17,197 bases of DNA from an uncultured Lachnospiraceae bacterium (GCA_910578175.1 CAJTPF010000005.1:123828-141024), one strand, 5' to 3'; numbered from the stretch's first letter, positions 1 to 7,066 are shown. Notes: generated from the letters alone by a model not told the origin. Program-made: numbers and translations.

Positions 1-1
1 T

Positions 2-277
2 GACTTATCGGAAAGTGAAAAACATGATGAAGTTACAAATATCAGAAATGGTTTGAATTATGCAAAAAAGGTATTGACTATCGGAGAATGTGATATATTA
101 ATCCTGGATGAGGTATTGGGTCTGGTGGATGAAGGGATCATTGAATGGAATGAATTATTACCGATTCTTGATGTCCGTTCGGAGGAAACATCGGTATTTC
201 TTACCGGAAGAGTTCTGCCGGAAGAGCTGATACCCTATGTAGATTCCGTATCAAAGATAGAAAGTGCGATTGATTGA
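2..277 (+). CDS. cobO: Corrinoid adenosyltransferase, CobA/CobO/BtuR family (3' end only)
   Basis: This is the C-terminal part of an ATP:corrinoid adenosyltransferase, which moves the adenosyl group of ATP onto reduced cobalt in cobalamin synthesis or salvage. The frame is open to the left edge, so the start and the P-loop lie outside the window. What remains shows the family's Walker-B-like strand (ILDEVLGLVDEGII), where an acidic residue follows a hydrophobic run, and then the typical LTGR segment followed by a helix and PYVDSV, like the LTGR..P.EL...AD segment of BtuR. It stops soon after that point and lacks the longer basic tail (KHP...GI.A..GIE) of proteobacterial BtuR, as I would expect for short clostridial forms. 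An internal TTG at 53 is not a likely start because the upstream residues continue the domain. No terminator follows before the next promoter. Family assignment is from motifs only. Confidence 0.72.
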   Translation, partial: DLSESEKHDEVTNIRNGLNYAKKVLTIGECDILILDEVLGLVDEGIIEWNELLPILDVRSEETSVFLTGRVLPEELIPYVDSVSKIESAID

Positions 278-284
278 AAAAGCA

Positions 285-313
285 TTGACAATAAAATATC
301 TTAGTGTTATTAT
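285..313 (+). promoter_or_regulatory. Predicted sigma-A promoter of the lysine riboswitch-dap transcript
   Basis: A perfect -35 box TTGACA (285-290) is separated by 17 bp from TATTAT (308-313), a 5/6 match to the -10 consensus. Transcription would start near 320, about 30 nt before the lysine aptamer. Spacing and position make this the most convincing promoter in the window, together with the one before the TPP riboswitch. Confidence 0.75.
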
Positions 314-348
314 ATGACAATAAGCGACAGATTAGACGTTTATAAATT

Positions 349-522
349 TGCAGTAGAGGTTGCGTATCAAATCAGTATTCCGGAGGATGTGTCAGGCACA
401 GATGAGACCGGAAGAAAGGGTGTTACGCCGAAAGAGCATATATCCTGTGTATACGTTCTTGGGCATATGGTTAATAGCCATATGACTGTCATCTTTATAT
501 GAAGATGGTGAGCTACAATGCG
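349..522 (+). promoter_or_regulatory. Lysine riboswitch (L box) aptamer
   Basis: The stretch carries the conserved blocks of the lysine riboswitch in order: GTAGAGG..GCG with a downstream AGTA (P2 and its loop-E-like motif), AGGGTGTTACGCCGAA (core), TTGGGC, the stem ATGGTTAATAGCCAT, GACTGTC, and a closing GGTGAGCTAC. P1 forms between GTAG (353-356) and CTAC (513-516) and extends through GCA/TGC around a two-base bulge. It sits between a strong promoter and an intrinsic terminator upstream of dapA. This is the usual arrangement in which bound lysine stabilises the aptamer and lets the terminator form, switching the genes off. I did not resolve the antiterminator pairing. The 278-649 gap holds only the promoter, this aptamer, the terminator and the dapA leader. 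Confidence 0.93.
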
Positions 523-544
523 TTTGGATATTATGGCGTTGATT

Positions 545-572
545 GGGCTAACCATTTTGGTTAGCCCTTTTT
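545..572 (+). terminator. Intrinsic terminator of the lysine riboswitch
   Basis: GGGCTAACC (545-553) pairs perfectly with GGTTAGCCC (559-567) around a 5-nt loop and is followed by TTTTT. It lies between the aptamer and dapA, so it is the expression platform for conditional termination rather than the end of a gene. Confidence 0.92.
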
Positions 573-649
573 AAGTTTGACAGGCAGACGGCGGATGGAT
601 GTGGAACCGTGCCGGAGCCAAAACAGGAAGATAGAATTGGAGGATTATT

Positions 650-1543
650 ATGTCGATATTTACAGGTGCCGGAGTTGCAATTGTCACACCGATGGATCAG
701 GATGGAAGCGTTAATTTTGATAAACTTGGTGAATTGATCGAACAGCAGATAGCGGGAAAAACAGATGCCATTATAATTTGCGGAACAACCGGAGAATCTT
801 CTACCCTTACCCATGAGGAACATCTGGAGTGTATTAAATATGCGGTTGAGAAAACCGCAAAACGGATACCGGTCATTGCAGGAACCGGTTCTAACTGTAC
901 GGATACGGCAATCTATCTGTCCACAGAGGCAGAAAAATACGGTGCAGACGGTGTATTGCTGGTGACACCGTATTATAATAAAGCAACCCAGAATGGTTTG
1001 GCCGAACATTTTATCAGGATAGCTTCTGCCATAGAGATACCTGCCATATTGTACAATGTACCGGGCAGAACCGGCTGTAACATTCTTCCGGAAACGGTGG
1101 TACGTATTGCTAAAGAGGCGAAAAACGTTGTGGCAGTAAAGGAAGCCAGCGGTAATATTTCTCAGGTTGCAAAACTGGCGGCCTTAATACAGGAAGAGAA
1201 CCTGGAATTTGATATTTATTCCGGAAATGATGACCAGATCGTTCCGGTACTGGCCCTTGGCGGAAAAGGCGTTATTTCCGTATTATCCAATATTGCGCCT
1301 GAAAATACCCATAACATTGTGCAGACATATCTGGATGGCGATGTAAAGACCAGTTTGAATCTGCAGCTTCAGGCGCTTTCCCTGATCGATGCATTATTCT
1401 GTGAAGTAAATCCGATTCCTGTAAAAGCTGCATTAAATCTGATGGGAATGAATGTGGGAGGTCTGCGAAGACCTTTGACCACCATGGAGGAGGCAGGCCA
1501 GGCAAAACTGAAAAAAGCCATGGAGGAATACGGAATACTGTAA
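650..1543 (+). CDS. dapA: 4-hydroxy-tetrahydrodipicolinate synthase
   Basis: DapA condenses pyruvate with aspartate-4-semialdehyde, the first committed step toward diaminopimelate and lysine, in the cytoplasm. The 297-residue length is normal for the family. Visible motifs are GTTGES (45-50, the threonines next to the active site), the YY pair at 108-109, YNVPGRTG (135-142, with catalytic Tyr135 and the carboxylate-binding Arg140) and the Schiff-base lysine Lys164 in VKEAS. The start at 650 follows a good ribosome binding site (TTGGAGG, 638-644). It is the first gene after the lysine riboswitch and its terminator, so transcription is expected to fall when lysine is plentiful. dapB follows after 36 bp on the same transcript. 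N-acetylneuraminate lyase-like relatives share the fold, but the riboswitch and dapB make DapA the clear choice. Confidence 0.96.
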   Translation: MSIFTGAGVAIVTPMDQDGSVNFDKLGELIEQQIAGKTDAIIICGTTGESSTLTHEEHLECIKYAVEKTAKRIPVIAGTGSNCTDTAIYLSTEAEKYGADGVLLVTPYYNKATQNGLAEHFIRIASAIEIPAILYNVPGRTGCNILPETVVRIAKEAKNVVAVKEASGNISQVAKLAALIQEENLEFDIYSGNDDQIVPVLALGGKGVISVLSNIAPENTHNIVQTYLDGDVKTSLNLQLQALSLIDALFCEVNPIPVKAALNLMGMNVGGLRRPLTTMEEAGQAKLKKAMEEYGIL

Positions 1544-1579
1544 GATTACGAAATTGTAGAACGGAAAGAGGAATATACG

Positions 1580-2338
1580 ATGATAAAAATTATAATGCAT
1601 GGATGTAATGGTAAAATGGGGCAGGTGATTTCGGATCTTGTGAAACAGGATGCCAGTGCAGAGATTGTTGCCGGAATTGATATTGCTGATAACCGGCCGA
1701 ACAGTTATCCGGTATATACGGATATTGATCAATGCGATGTGGAAGCGGACGTTGTGATAGACTTTTCATCGGCTGTGGCAGTCGATCCTCTGATGGAATA
1801 TTGCGAAAAAAGGAATCTGCCGGTTGTAATATGTTCTACCGGCCTGTCGGAAGAACAGATTACCAATATTCATAAGCTGAGTAAGAAGCTTGCAGTTCTG
1901 AAATCTGCAAATATGTCCTTTGGCGTAAATACTGTAATGAAAGTATTAAAAAATGTCACAAAACTTCTGGCAGATGCAGGATATGATATTGAAATCGTAG
2001 AAAAACATCACAATCAGAAAGTAGATGCCCCAAGCGGTACGGCAATTGCACTGGCAGATGTTATGAATGAAGAATTAAATAACGAATACGAATATCGTTA
2101 TGATAGAAGTGATGTTAGGGAAAAAAGAAAGAAAAAGGAAATCGGGATTTCTGCAGTGCGTGGCGGTACCATAGTGGGAGACCACGATATTATATTTGCC
2201 GGAACCGATGAAGTAATAGAAATCAGCCATCGTGCATATTCCAAGGCGGTTTTTGCCAAAGGAGCGATAGAGGCCGCCAAGTTCCTTGCAGGAAAACCGG
2301 CGGGATTGTATGATATGAGCGATGTCATAAACGTATAA
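1580..2338 (+). CDS. dapB: 4-hydroxy-tetrahydrodipicolinate reductase
   Basis: DapB reduces the product of DapA to tetrahydrodipicolinate using NAD(P)H. The protein has 252 residues, a usual length. The N-terminus carries the dinucleotide-binding glycine motif HGCNGKMG (7-14). The signature block HHNQKVDAPSGT (143-154) holds the catalytic His143 and Lys147, matching His159 and Lys163 of the E. coli enzyme, and the substrate-binding APSGT. The ribosome binding site is AAAGAGG about 8 nt before ATG 1580. It follows dapA by 36 bp and should share its lysine riboswitch control. No clear terminator follows, so some transcription may continue into the lipoprotein gene. All key residues seem intact. 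Confidence 0.96.
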   Translation: MIKIIMHGCNGKMGQVISDLVKQDASAEIVAGIDIADNRPNSYPVYTDIDQCDVEADVVIDFSSAVAVDPLMEYCEKRNLPVVICSTGLSEEQITNIHKLSKKLAVLKSANMSFGVNTVMKVLKNVTKLLADAGYDIEIVEKHHNQKVDAPSGTAIALADVMNEELNNEYEYRYDRSDVREKRKKKEIGISAVRGGTIVGDHDIIFAGTDEVIEISHRAYSKAVFAKGAIEAAKFLAGKPAGLYDMSDVINV

Positions 2339-2426
2339 AATTTTCCAGTGTTTTCCGTTATAAAGCATACAGAATTGCACATATTATTAATGTTTAAAGA
2401 AATCGTTTAATAGTATGGAGGTAAAT

Positions 2427-2813
2427 ATGAATAATTCTTATGTAAGCAGAAAATCTGTTAAAGTCCGTAAGAACGGAAAACGGAAAGTTTTATTAATTGC
2501 CATGCTTGTGGCATTGTTCGCTGCTGTTACAACTGCCTGCGGAACAGATGATGACAAAGACAATAATAAAGACAATAACAAAAAGACTGAAGCCACATCT
2601 GATAACAAAGGGAATGACAATGATAACAACAAGGATAATAATGACAAGAATACGGATAATACCAACGGTTCCAATGACGGAAGAAGCATTGACAGAAACG
2701 GGGACGGTGTATTAGACGATATCGGCAATGATATCCGGGACGGCGTGGATGACATTGGCGATGATATCCGCAGAGGCGTAGATGATTTAGACGATAAGAA
2801 TAATAATAGATAG
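2427..2813 (+). CDS. Small Asp/Asn-rich lipoprotein with C-terminal 11-residue repeats
   Basis: I do not recognise a named family. The 128-residue product begins with a basic n-region of about 20 residues, then a hydrophobic segment (LLIAMLVALFAAV) ending at TTAC, a plausible lipobox with lipidated Cys38. The mature part is very hydrophilic: runs of Asp, Asn and Lys (about 40-85) form a probably unstructured spacer. A calcium-loop-like DRNGDGVLDD follows, and then two tandem copies of an 11-residue unit (DDIGNDIRDGV and DDIGDDIRRGV, 97-118). It is probably a surface lipoprotein. ATG 2427 is preferred because TGGAGG (2416-2421) lies 5 nt upstream; the ATG at 2415 overlaps that site. It converges on lgt, whose product would lipidate it. 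Function unknown; metal binding is only a guess from the acidic repeats. Confidence 0.75.
   Translation: MNNSYVSRKSVKVRKNGKRKVLLIAMLVALFAAVTTACGTDDDKDNNKDNNKKTEATSDNKGNDNDNNKDNNDKNTDNTNGSNDGRSIDRNGDGVLDDIGNDIRDGVDDIGDDIRRGVDDLDDKNNNR
2715..2780 (+). repeat. Two tandem 33-bp coding repeats
   Basis: Copies 2715-2747 and 2748-2780 encode DDIGNDIRDGV and DDIGDDIRRGV, with a degenerate third start (DDLDD) behind them. They differ at several bases, many silent or conservative, so the repeat looks kept at protein level and is not a recent duplication. Confidence 0.8.
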
Positions 2814-2820
2814 AAAAAGT

Positions 2821-2849
2821 GCAGCAGTTATTTAACTGCTGCCTTTTTT
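2821..2849. terminator. Intrinsic terminator between convergent genes, probably bidirectional
   Basis: GCAGCAGTT (2821-2829) pairs with AACTGCTGC (2834-2842) around ATTT and is followed by six T (2844-2849) on the plus strand. On the minus strand the same stem is followed by AC and then TTTTT. It can therefore end the lipoprotein transcript and also the lgt transcript, whose stop lies about 10 bp away. Confidence 0.88.
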
Positions 2850-2858
2850 ATGAACATA

Positions 2859-3659
2859 TCATATACCGGATTTTCTGTCTGTATCAGTTGTCAGCGGATT
2901 TTTTTTAAGAAGAAAGATACCCGCTGGTATCAACAATAGACTGATCCACTGGGAGGTAGAGATACCCAGTAATATACCACGTTCCACGTCTCCTCTTAAA
3001 AATTCCAGGGAAAAGCGGAGGAGCGAATAGCAGATCAGATAAATTCCCAGCAGGGAACCGTCTTTCCGTGGTTTTTTTGCATATAAGAATAAAATAATGA
3101 ATAATATAAGATTAATCAGAGCTTCCAGAAGTTGTACCGGAAACCGGGAAACAGAGCCAAGTCCATTTACATAATCATTGTGCGGGTACATAACGGCTAA
3201 AGGACCGTTATATTCAATACCGTAACAGCAGCCGCCTAAAAAACAGCCAATACGTCCGAATCCGTGAACCAGAGGAATGACAGGTGCAATGACATTTGTA
3301 AAACGCAGAAAATCATATTCCATACGTCTGCAGAAAAACAGATACATCAGCAAAGCTCCTATCAGACCGCCATAGAACACATATCCGCCAAAGAGATAGG
3401 AAACGGTTTCGGGAATATGGGTCTTAACATAATCAAAATGGCTGGTCAGATTCGGAATCACCGTGATCATATATAAAATTTTTGCGCCTGCGATCAGTCC
3501 TGCACTTGCAAGGATGGTCGACAGTACGATATCAATTTTCTGAACCTGATAACGGTGGGCGGAATAAGCGGCAAATAGAATTCCGATGATCAGCCCGGTC
3601 AAAACCATGGTTCCGTAGGAAGGAATGGTGAGGGGACCTAAATGAATGATTGGATACAT
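2859..3659 (-). CDS. lgt: Prolipoprotein diacylglyceryl transferase
   Basis: Lgt transfers diacylglycerol from phosphatidylglycerol to the lipobox cysteine of prolipoproteins, the first step of lipoprotein maturation in the cytoplasmic membrane. The 266-residue protein has several hydrophobic segments (about 12-32, 45-67, 91-110, 123-136, 178-194, 235-251). It carries the family signature in clostridial form, HGFGRIGCFLGGCCYG (132-147), with the essential arginine of the H-G-x-GR block, plus the GGYVFYGG segment (91-98) and the late EFLRGD (219-224). I place the start at 3659 because GAGG lies 7 nt upstream; an ATG at 3671 would add four residues but lacks a site. It is divergent from the amidase gene and convergent with a small lipoprotein gene, a likely substrate. 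Confidence 0.94.
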   Translation of the reverse strand: MYPIIHLGPLTIPSYGTMVLTGLIIGILFAAYSAHRYQVQKIDIVLSTILASAGLIAGAKILYMITVIPNLTSHFDYVKTHIPETVSYLFGGYVFYGGLIGALLMYLFFCRRMEYDFLRFTNVIAPVIPLVHGFGRIGCFLGGCCYGIEYNGPLAVMYPHNDYVNGLGSVSRFPVQLLEALINLILFIILFLYAKKPRKDGSLLGIYLICYSLLRFSLEFLRGDVERGILLGISTSQWISLLLIPAGIFLLKKNPLTTDTDRKSGI

Positions 3660-3771
3660 AAAATTCCTCATTTCTATATGGTTTATTTTTGACGTTCATA
3701 TTCTCATTTATAACGCACAGACAAAGCAATTTTATCATAGAATAATAAAAAATGCAAAAGGATGTGTAGCT

Positions 3772-4533
3772 ATGGCATACACAGTTATTATAGACGCCGG
3801 ACACGGAGGTTCGGATTATGGTGCAACTTATGAGGGAAGAAGGGAGAAAGACGATAATTTAAATCTGGCGCTGGCTGTCGGAAGGATTCTGGAAGACAAT
3901 TGCGTGAATGTGGAATATACCAGAACCACTGATGTTTATAATACGCCATATGAAAAGGCAGTGATGGGTAATAATTCCGGTGCGGATTTTTTTGTTTCTA
4001 TTCATAGAAATGCGGTTCCAACACCGAATACTGCCAGCGGTATCGAAACGCTGGTATATGATGATAACGGAATTAAAGCCAGAATGGCACGGAATATTAA
4101 TTCAGAATTATCAAAATTAGGATTTATCAACAGAGGCGTGATTGAACGGCCGAATCTTGTGGTGCTGAAACGTACCAGAATTCCTGCAGTCCTGGTGGAA
4201 GCCGGATTTATTGACAATGAAAGAGACAATGCGATGTTCGATGAAAAATTCGAAGAAATTGCCCAGGCGATTGCTGACGGAATTTTGGAAACCATTGGGG
4301 TTCAGTGTGAACAGAATCCGAAATTATACCGGGTACAGGTTGGTGCCTTCCGGAGAAGAGAAAATGCGGATGCCTTGTTAAATGAGCTGAAAGCAAAAGG
4401 ATATCCGGCTTTTATCGTAATGGAGGACGGACTTTACAGAGTACAGAGCGGGGCATTTGCAGTGCTGGATAATGCGGTAAAGATGGAAGAACGGCTGAGG
4501 CGGGATGGTTATAATACTTTTATTACCACATAA
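3772..4533 (+). CDS. N-acetylmuramoyl-L-alanine amidase (Amidase_3) with C-terminal SPOR domain
   Basis: The enzyme cleaves the amide bond between muramic acid and the stem peptide of peptidoglycan. The 253-residue protein has an Amidase_3 domain (1-about 175) with the zinc ligands and catalytic glutamate visible: His11 (DAGHGG), Glu25 (REKDDN), His78 (SIHRN) and Glu143 (VEAGF). A SPOR domain follows (about 184-252), with two related halves YRVQVGAF and YRVQSGAF; such domains bind peptidoglycan stripped of stem peptides. Start 3772 is supported by AAAAGGA about 9 nt upstream. From this start there is no signal peptide, so export would need lysis, a holin or a non-classical route. An ATG at 3646 would add a hydrophobic 42-residue leader. 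It may act in cell separation, sporulation or mother-cell lysis; not resolved. Confidence 0.9.
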   Translation: MAYTVIIDAGHGGSDYGATYEGRREKDDNLNLALAVGRILEDNCVNVEYTRTTDVYNTPYEKAVMGNNSGADFFVSIHRNAVPTPNTASGIETLVYDDNGIKARMARNINSELSKLGFINRGVIERPNLVVLKRTRIPAVLVEAGFIDNERDNAMFDEKFEEIAQAIADGILETIGVQCEQNPKLYRVQVGAFRRRENADALLNELKAKGYPAFIVMEDGLYRVQSGAFAVLDNAVKMEERLRRDGYNTFITT

Positions 4534-4549
4534 AATGAGGGTTTTCAAT

Positions 4550-4588
4550 GTTGCAGTTCGGTTGGGAGACCGGGCTGCAACTATTTTT
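4550..4588 (+). terminator. Intrinsic terminator after the amidase gene
   Basis: GTTGCAGTTCGG (4550-4561) pairs with CCGGGCTGCAAC (4570-4581), including two G-T wobbles, around an 8-nt loop and is followed by TATTTTT. It separates the amidase gene from the TPP riboswitch transcript. Confidence 0.85.
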
Positions 4589-4646
4589 AAATGTGATTGT
4601 TCTGGCAGAATGATCCTCATGATTTTGATAAATTATCGTCTAAGAC

Positions 4647-4675
4647 TTGACATTTATTTCGCAATGTATGATAAT
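4647..4675 (+). promoter_or_regulatory. Predicted sigma-A promoter of the thiamine operon
   Basis: A perfect TTGACA (4647-4652) lies 17 bp before GATAAT (4670-4675), a 5/6 match to the -10 box. Transcription would start about 5-8 nt before the TPP aptamer. The only other content of 4589-4686 is AT-rich spacer. Confidence 0.75.
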
Positions 4676-4686
4676 AAATGAGATAT

Positions 4687-4775
4687 TTGCAGGGGAACAG
4701 ACCGTTTTTACGGAATGTTGAGAAGGTAAAACCTGACCCTTTGAACCTGTCGGTTAATACTGTCGTAGGGAGCAA
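4687..4775 (+). promoter_or_regulatory. TPP riboswitch (THI box) aptamer
   Basis: The conserved THI-box blocks are present in order: AGGGGAAC, TGTTGAGAA (equivalent of the CTGAGA pyrimidine-sensor helix), ACCCTTTGAACCTG, GGTTAATAC and GTCGTAGGGA. P1 closes through TTGC (4687-4690) with GCAA (4772-4775). It lies downstream of a strong promoter and upstream of a terminator and thiM, so thiamine pyrophosphate should cause premature termination. The gap 4534-4905 holds the amidase terminator, the promoter, this aptamer, its terminator and the thiM leader. Confidence 0.95.
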
Positions 4776-4815
4776 TCATTTAATATTGTCGGATCAGGAA
4801 TAAAGATATTAGGTG

Positions 4816-4839
4816 AGGCTGTCATTGGCAGCCTTTTTT
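4816..4839 (+). terminator. Intrinsic terminator of the TPP riboswitch
   Basis: AGGCTGTC (4816-4823) pairs with GGCAGCCT (4827-4834, one G-T wobble) around ATT and runs into six T (4834-4839). It lies 40 nt after the aptamer and 66 nt before thiM, the expected place of the expression platform. Confidence 0.9.
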
Positions 4840-4905
4840 CAATATACGGACCGGCATTGGCAGGGGTTTACCGGTCCTGGTGAAAAAAAACGGAGGAAAA
4901 ATAAA

Positions 4906-5733
4906 ATGGTAAAAGAGAATATAAAGCAGCTGCTAGAGGATATAAGAAAACATATACCTTTAGTACATAATATAACAAATTATGTAACGGTAAACGATTG
5001 TGCCAATGCAGTTCTGGCAGTGGGAGCTTCTCCGATCATGGCGGATGATATTTTAGAAGCAGCGGATATTACGTCGATCTCGCAATCATTGGTGATCAAT
5101 ATAGGAACACTGAATCAGAGAACCGTGGAATCTATGCTGGCGTCGGGAAGAAAAGCCAATGAACTGGGAATTCCGGTTGTATTTGATCCGGTAGGGGCGG
5201 GTGCTTCCGGGTTTAGGAATGAAACGGTGAAACGGATACTTTCTAACGTAAAAATCGCCATATTACGGGGAAATCTCTCGGAAATGTCATATATAGCAGG
5301 CCTTCAGGCAAATACCAGGGGAGTGGACTCGGCAGAAGAGGATCGCAAACATGACGGGAGTTCTGTTGCCAAGAGAGTAGCTGAAATCTATGATTGTGTA
5401 GCAGCGGTCACGGGAGCCGTTGACGTGGTGTCGGACGGAACAAGGGTAACAAGGATCTCCAACGGCCATAAGATGCTGTCCAAAGTAACGGGGACAGGCT
5501 GTATGACAACCGCATTGACAGGTTCCTATGCAGGTGCCGCTTATATAAACGGAAGCAAAGACTATTATTCGGCAGCTATCGGCGGAATCATGACAATGGG
5601 CATAGCCGGGGAAATGGCATATGAAACAGCGGGACATATGGGAACCGGAAGCTTTCATGTAAACATCATTGATGCTATCAGTATTTTTTCCAATGAAATA
5701 ATAGACGAGAGGGCTGAATTAAATGAAGAATAA
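4906..5733 (+). CDS. thiM: Hydroxyethylthiazole kinase
   Basis: ThiM phosphorylates salvaged 5-(2-hydroxyethyl)-4-methylthiazole with ATP, giving the thiazole phosphate used by ThiE. The product has 275 residues, a normal size. The N-terminal block HNITNYVTVNDCAN (21-34), PVGAGAS (95-101), RGN (121-123) and the ribokinase-fold anion hole GTGCM with catalytic Cys199 are all present. ATG 4906 follows CGGAGGAAA at a good distance; starting earlier would run into the riboswitch terminator. It is the first gene of the TPP-controlled operon and overlaps thiE by 11 bp, suggesting translational coupling. Its presence shows thiazole salvage; de novo thiazole genes are not in this window. Confidence 0.95.
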   Translation: MVKENIKQLLEDIRKHIPLVHNITNYVTVNDCANAVLAVGASPIMADDILEAADITSISQSLVINIGTLNQRTVESMLASGRKANELGIPVVFDPVGAGASGFRNETVKRILSNVKIAILRGNLSEMSYIAGLQANTRGVDSAEEDRKHDGSSVAKRVAEIYDCVAAVTGAVDVVSDGTRVTRISNGHKMLSKVTGTGCMTTALTGSYAGAAYINGSKDYYSAAIGGIMTMGIAGEMAYETAGHMGTGSFHVNIIDAISIFSNEIIDERAELNEE

Positions 5734-6349
5734 GATAGATTATACGCTATATCTCTGTACGGACCGGGATTTAATGAGTACCGGAACCATTGAAGAATCC
5801 GTGGAACAGGCAGTAAAAGGCGGATGTACCGTGGTACAGCTTCGGGAGAAACACTGCAGTTCCAAAGAGTTTTATGAACTGGCAGTACGGGTAAAGGAAA
5901 TAACGGACAGATATCATGTCCCGCTGATCATAAATGACCGTGTGGATATTGCTCTGGCGGCAGACGCCGCCGGTGTCCATATCGGACAGTCGGATCTGCC
6001 GGCTTCCGTGGTTCGGGATATCATAGGCAATGATAAAATTCTAGGTGTATCGGCGTCGAGATTGGAAGAGGCAGTAAAAGCCGTCGAAGACGGGGCAGAT
6101 TATCTGGGGGTTGGAGCAATGTTTGCCACAAATACCAAAGCGGATGCCAGACCGGTTACCATGGAAGGACTGAAAGAGATACGGGCTGCAGTGGACATAC
6201 CCATCGTTGTCATTGGAGGCATTAATATGAATACACTGGCGCAGTTTAAAGGTACAGGAATTGACGGACTGGCAGTAGTATCTGCCATCATAGCAGAAAA
6301 AGATATTGAAGCAGCGGCAAGAAATATGTATCAGGCATTCCTGGCATGA
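5723..6349 (+). CDS. thiE: Thiamine-phosphate synthase
   Basis: ThiE joins hydroxymethylpyrimidine pyrophosphate with thiazole phosphate to give thiamine monophosphate and pyrophosphate. The 208-residue TIM-barrel protein is of standard length. Seen motifs: QLREK (39-43), INDRVDIA (70-77), GVHIGQSDLP (84-93), the loop around GVGAMFATNTK (129-139) that contacts the thiazole/pyrophosphate, and the phosphate-binding VIGGIN (163-168). The start overlaps the end of thiM; GAGAGGG about 9 nt upstream serves as ribosome binding site within thiM. Same operon and same TPP riboswitch control. ThiD, needed to make the pyrophosphate substrate, must be elsewhere. Confidence 0.95.
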   Translation: MKNKIDYTLYLCTDRDLMSTGTIEESVEQAVKGGCTVVQLREKHCSSKEFYELAVRVKEITDRYHVPLIINDRVDIALAADAAGVHIGQSDLPASVVRDIIGNDKILGVSASRLEEAVKAVEDGADYLGVGAMFATNTKADARPVTMEGLKEIRAAVDIPIVVIGGINMNTLAQFKGTGIDGLAVVSAIIAEKDIEAAARNMYQAFLA

Positions 6350-6391
6350 ATATAATTGAGAGAATGAAAAGATTTAAAATATGAGGTAAAT

Positions 6392-7048
6392 ATGGAACAA
6401 ACGAAATACAAAGCAGCGATTTTTGATTTAGACGGAACACTGATGGATTCCATGGGAGTCTGGAGACAGATTGATGTAGAATTTTTAGGAAAACGGGGGC
6501 TTTCCGTACCGCCGGATTATCTGGATGCCATTACTCCCATGGGATTTGAGGCGGCGGCAGACTATACGATCGAACGGTTTGGTTTTCCGGAAACCAGAGA
6601 GGAAATTCTGCGGGAATGGTATGATATGGCGATATACTCCTATGCCAACACGGTTCCTTTGAAGAAAGGCGCCATGGAATATCTTCAGATGCTGAAAGAG
6701 CAGGATATTAAAATGGCAGTAGCAACGGCATCAGATAAACAACTGGTTATACCGGCACTGACAAATAACGGTGTACTTGATATGTTTGACAATATAACGA
6801 CAGTCCGGGAAGTATCCCGGGGAAAAGGATTTCCGGATGTATATGATAAAGCGGCGGAACGAATGGGGATTCATCCGGAAGAATGTATTGTATTTGAAGA
6901 TATACTGGCCGGAATTCAGGGGGCCCGTATGGGAGGATACCGTGCGGTAGCCATATATGATGAACATTCCGTGGAGCCTGCGGAAATAATAAAAGAAAAT
7001 GCAGATGCTTATATCATGGATTTCAGGGGATGTTCTTTTCCTCTATAG
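6392..7048 (+). CDS. HAD-superfamily phosphatase (beta-phosphoglucomutase-like) in the thiamine operon
   Basis: This is a 218-residue HAD subfamily I hydrolase. Motif I is DLDGT with nucleophile Asp12 and acid/base Asp14; a helical cap follows (about 17-90). Motif II is ATASD (111-115), the motif III lysine is Lys145 in RGKGFPD, and motif IV is FEDILAG with Glu169 and Asp170, completing the Mg site. The start follows TGAGGT at normal spacing and lies 42 bp after thiE. Family knowledge predicts dephosphorylation or phosphomutation of a small phosphorylated metabolite. Placement between thiE and thiC suggests a thiamine-related substrate such as thiamine monophosphate or a pyrimidine/thiazole phosphate, but the sequence does not show which. 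A general sugar-phosphate phosphatase is equally possible on motifs alone. Confidence 0.88.
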   Translation: MEQTKYKAAIFDLDGTLMDSMGVWRQIDVEFLGKRGLSVPPDYLDAITPMGFEAAADYTIERFGFPETREEILREWYDMAIYSYANTVPLKKGAMEYLQMLKEQDIKMAVATASDKQLVIPALTNNGVLDMFDNITTVREVSRGKGFPDVYDKAAERMGIHPEECIVFEDILAGIQGARMGGYRAVAIYDEHSVEPAEIIKENADAYIMDFRGCSFPL

Positions 7049-7066
7049 CGGACTTGACAATACATA

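Noticed and set aside
314..502. Open frame of 62 codons downstream of the first promoter
   Set aside because: It lies inside the lysine riboswitch aptamer, has no ribosome binding site, and its sequence is explained by RNA structure. The opposite-strand frame (367-555) is rejected for the same reason.
548..1009. 153-codon frame on the minus strand
   Set aside because: It is antisense to the dapA start and leader; its translation is cysteine-rich and lacks domain logic, while dapA is certain on the plus strand.
2366..2375. Sporulation sigma-E-like -10 (CATACAGA) before the lipoprotein gene
   Set aside because: No matching -35 element lies at the right distance, and one base of the -10 core differs.
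2497..2715. Second plus-strand frame of 72 codons within the lipoprotein gene
   Set aside because: It is a frame-shifted shadow of the Asp/Asn-rich coding region, with Thr/Ile/Met-rich low-complexity translation and no ribosome binding site.
4813..4905. Earlier start for thiM
   Set aside because: The extra 31 residues would be encoded by the riboswitch terminator and leader, while ATG 4906 has CGGAGGAAA and begins where the ThiM family begins.
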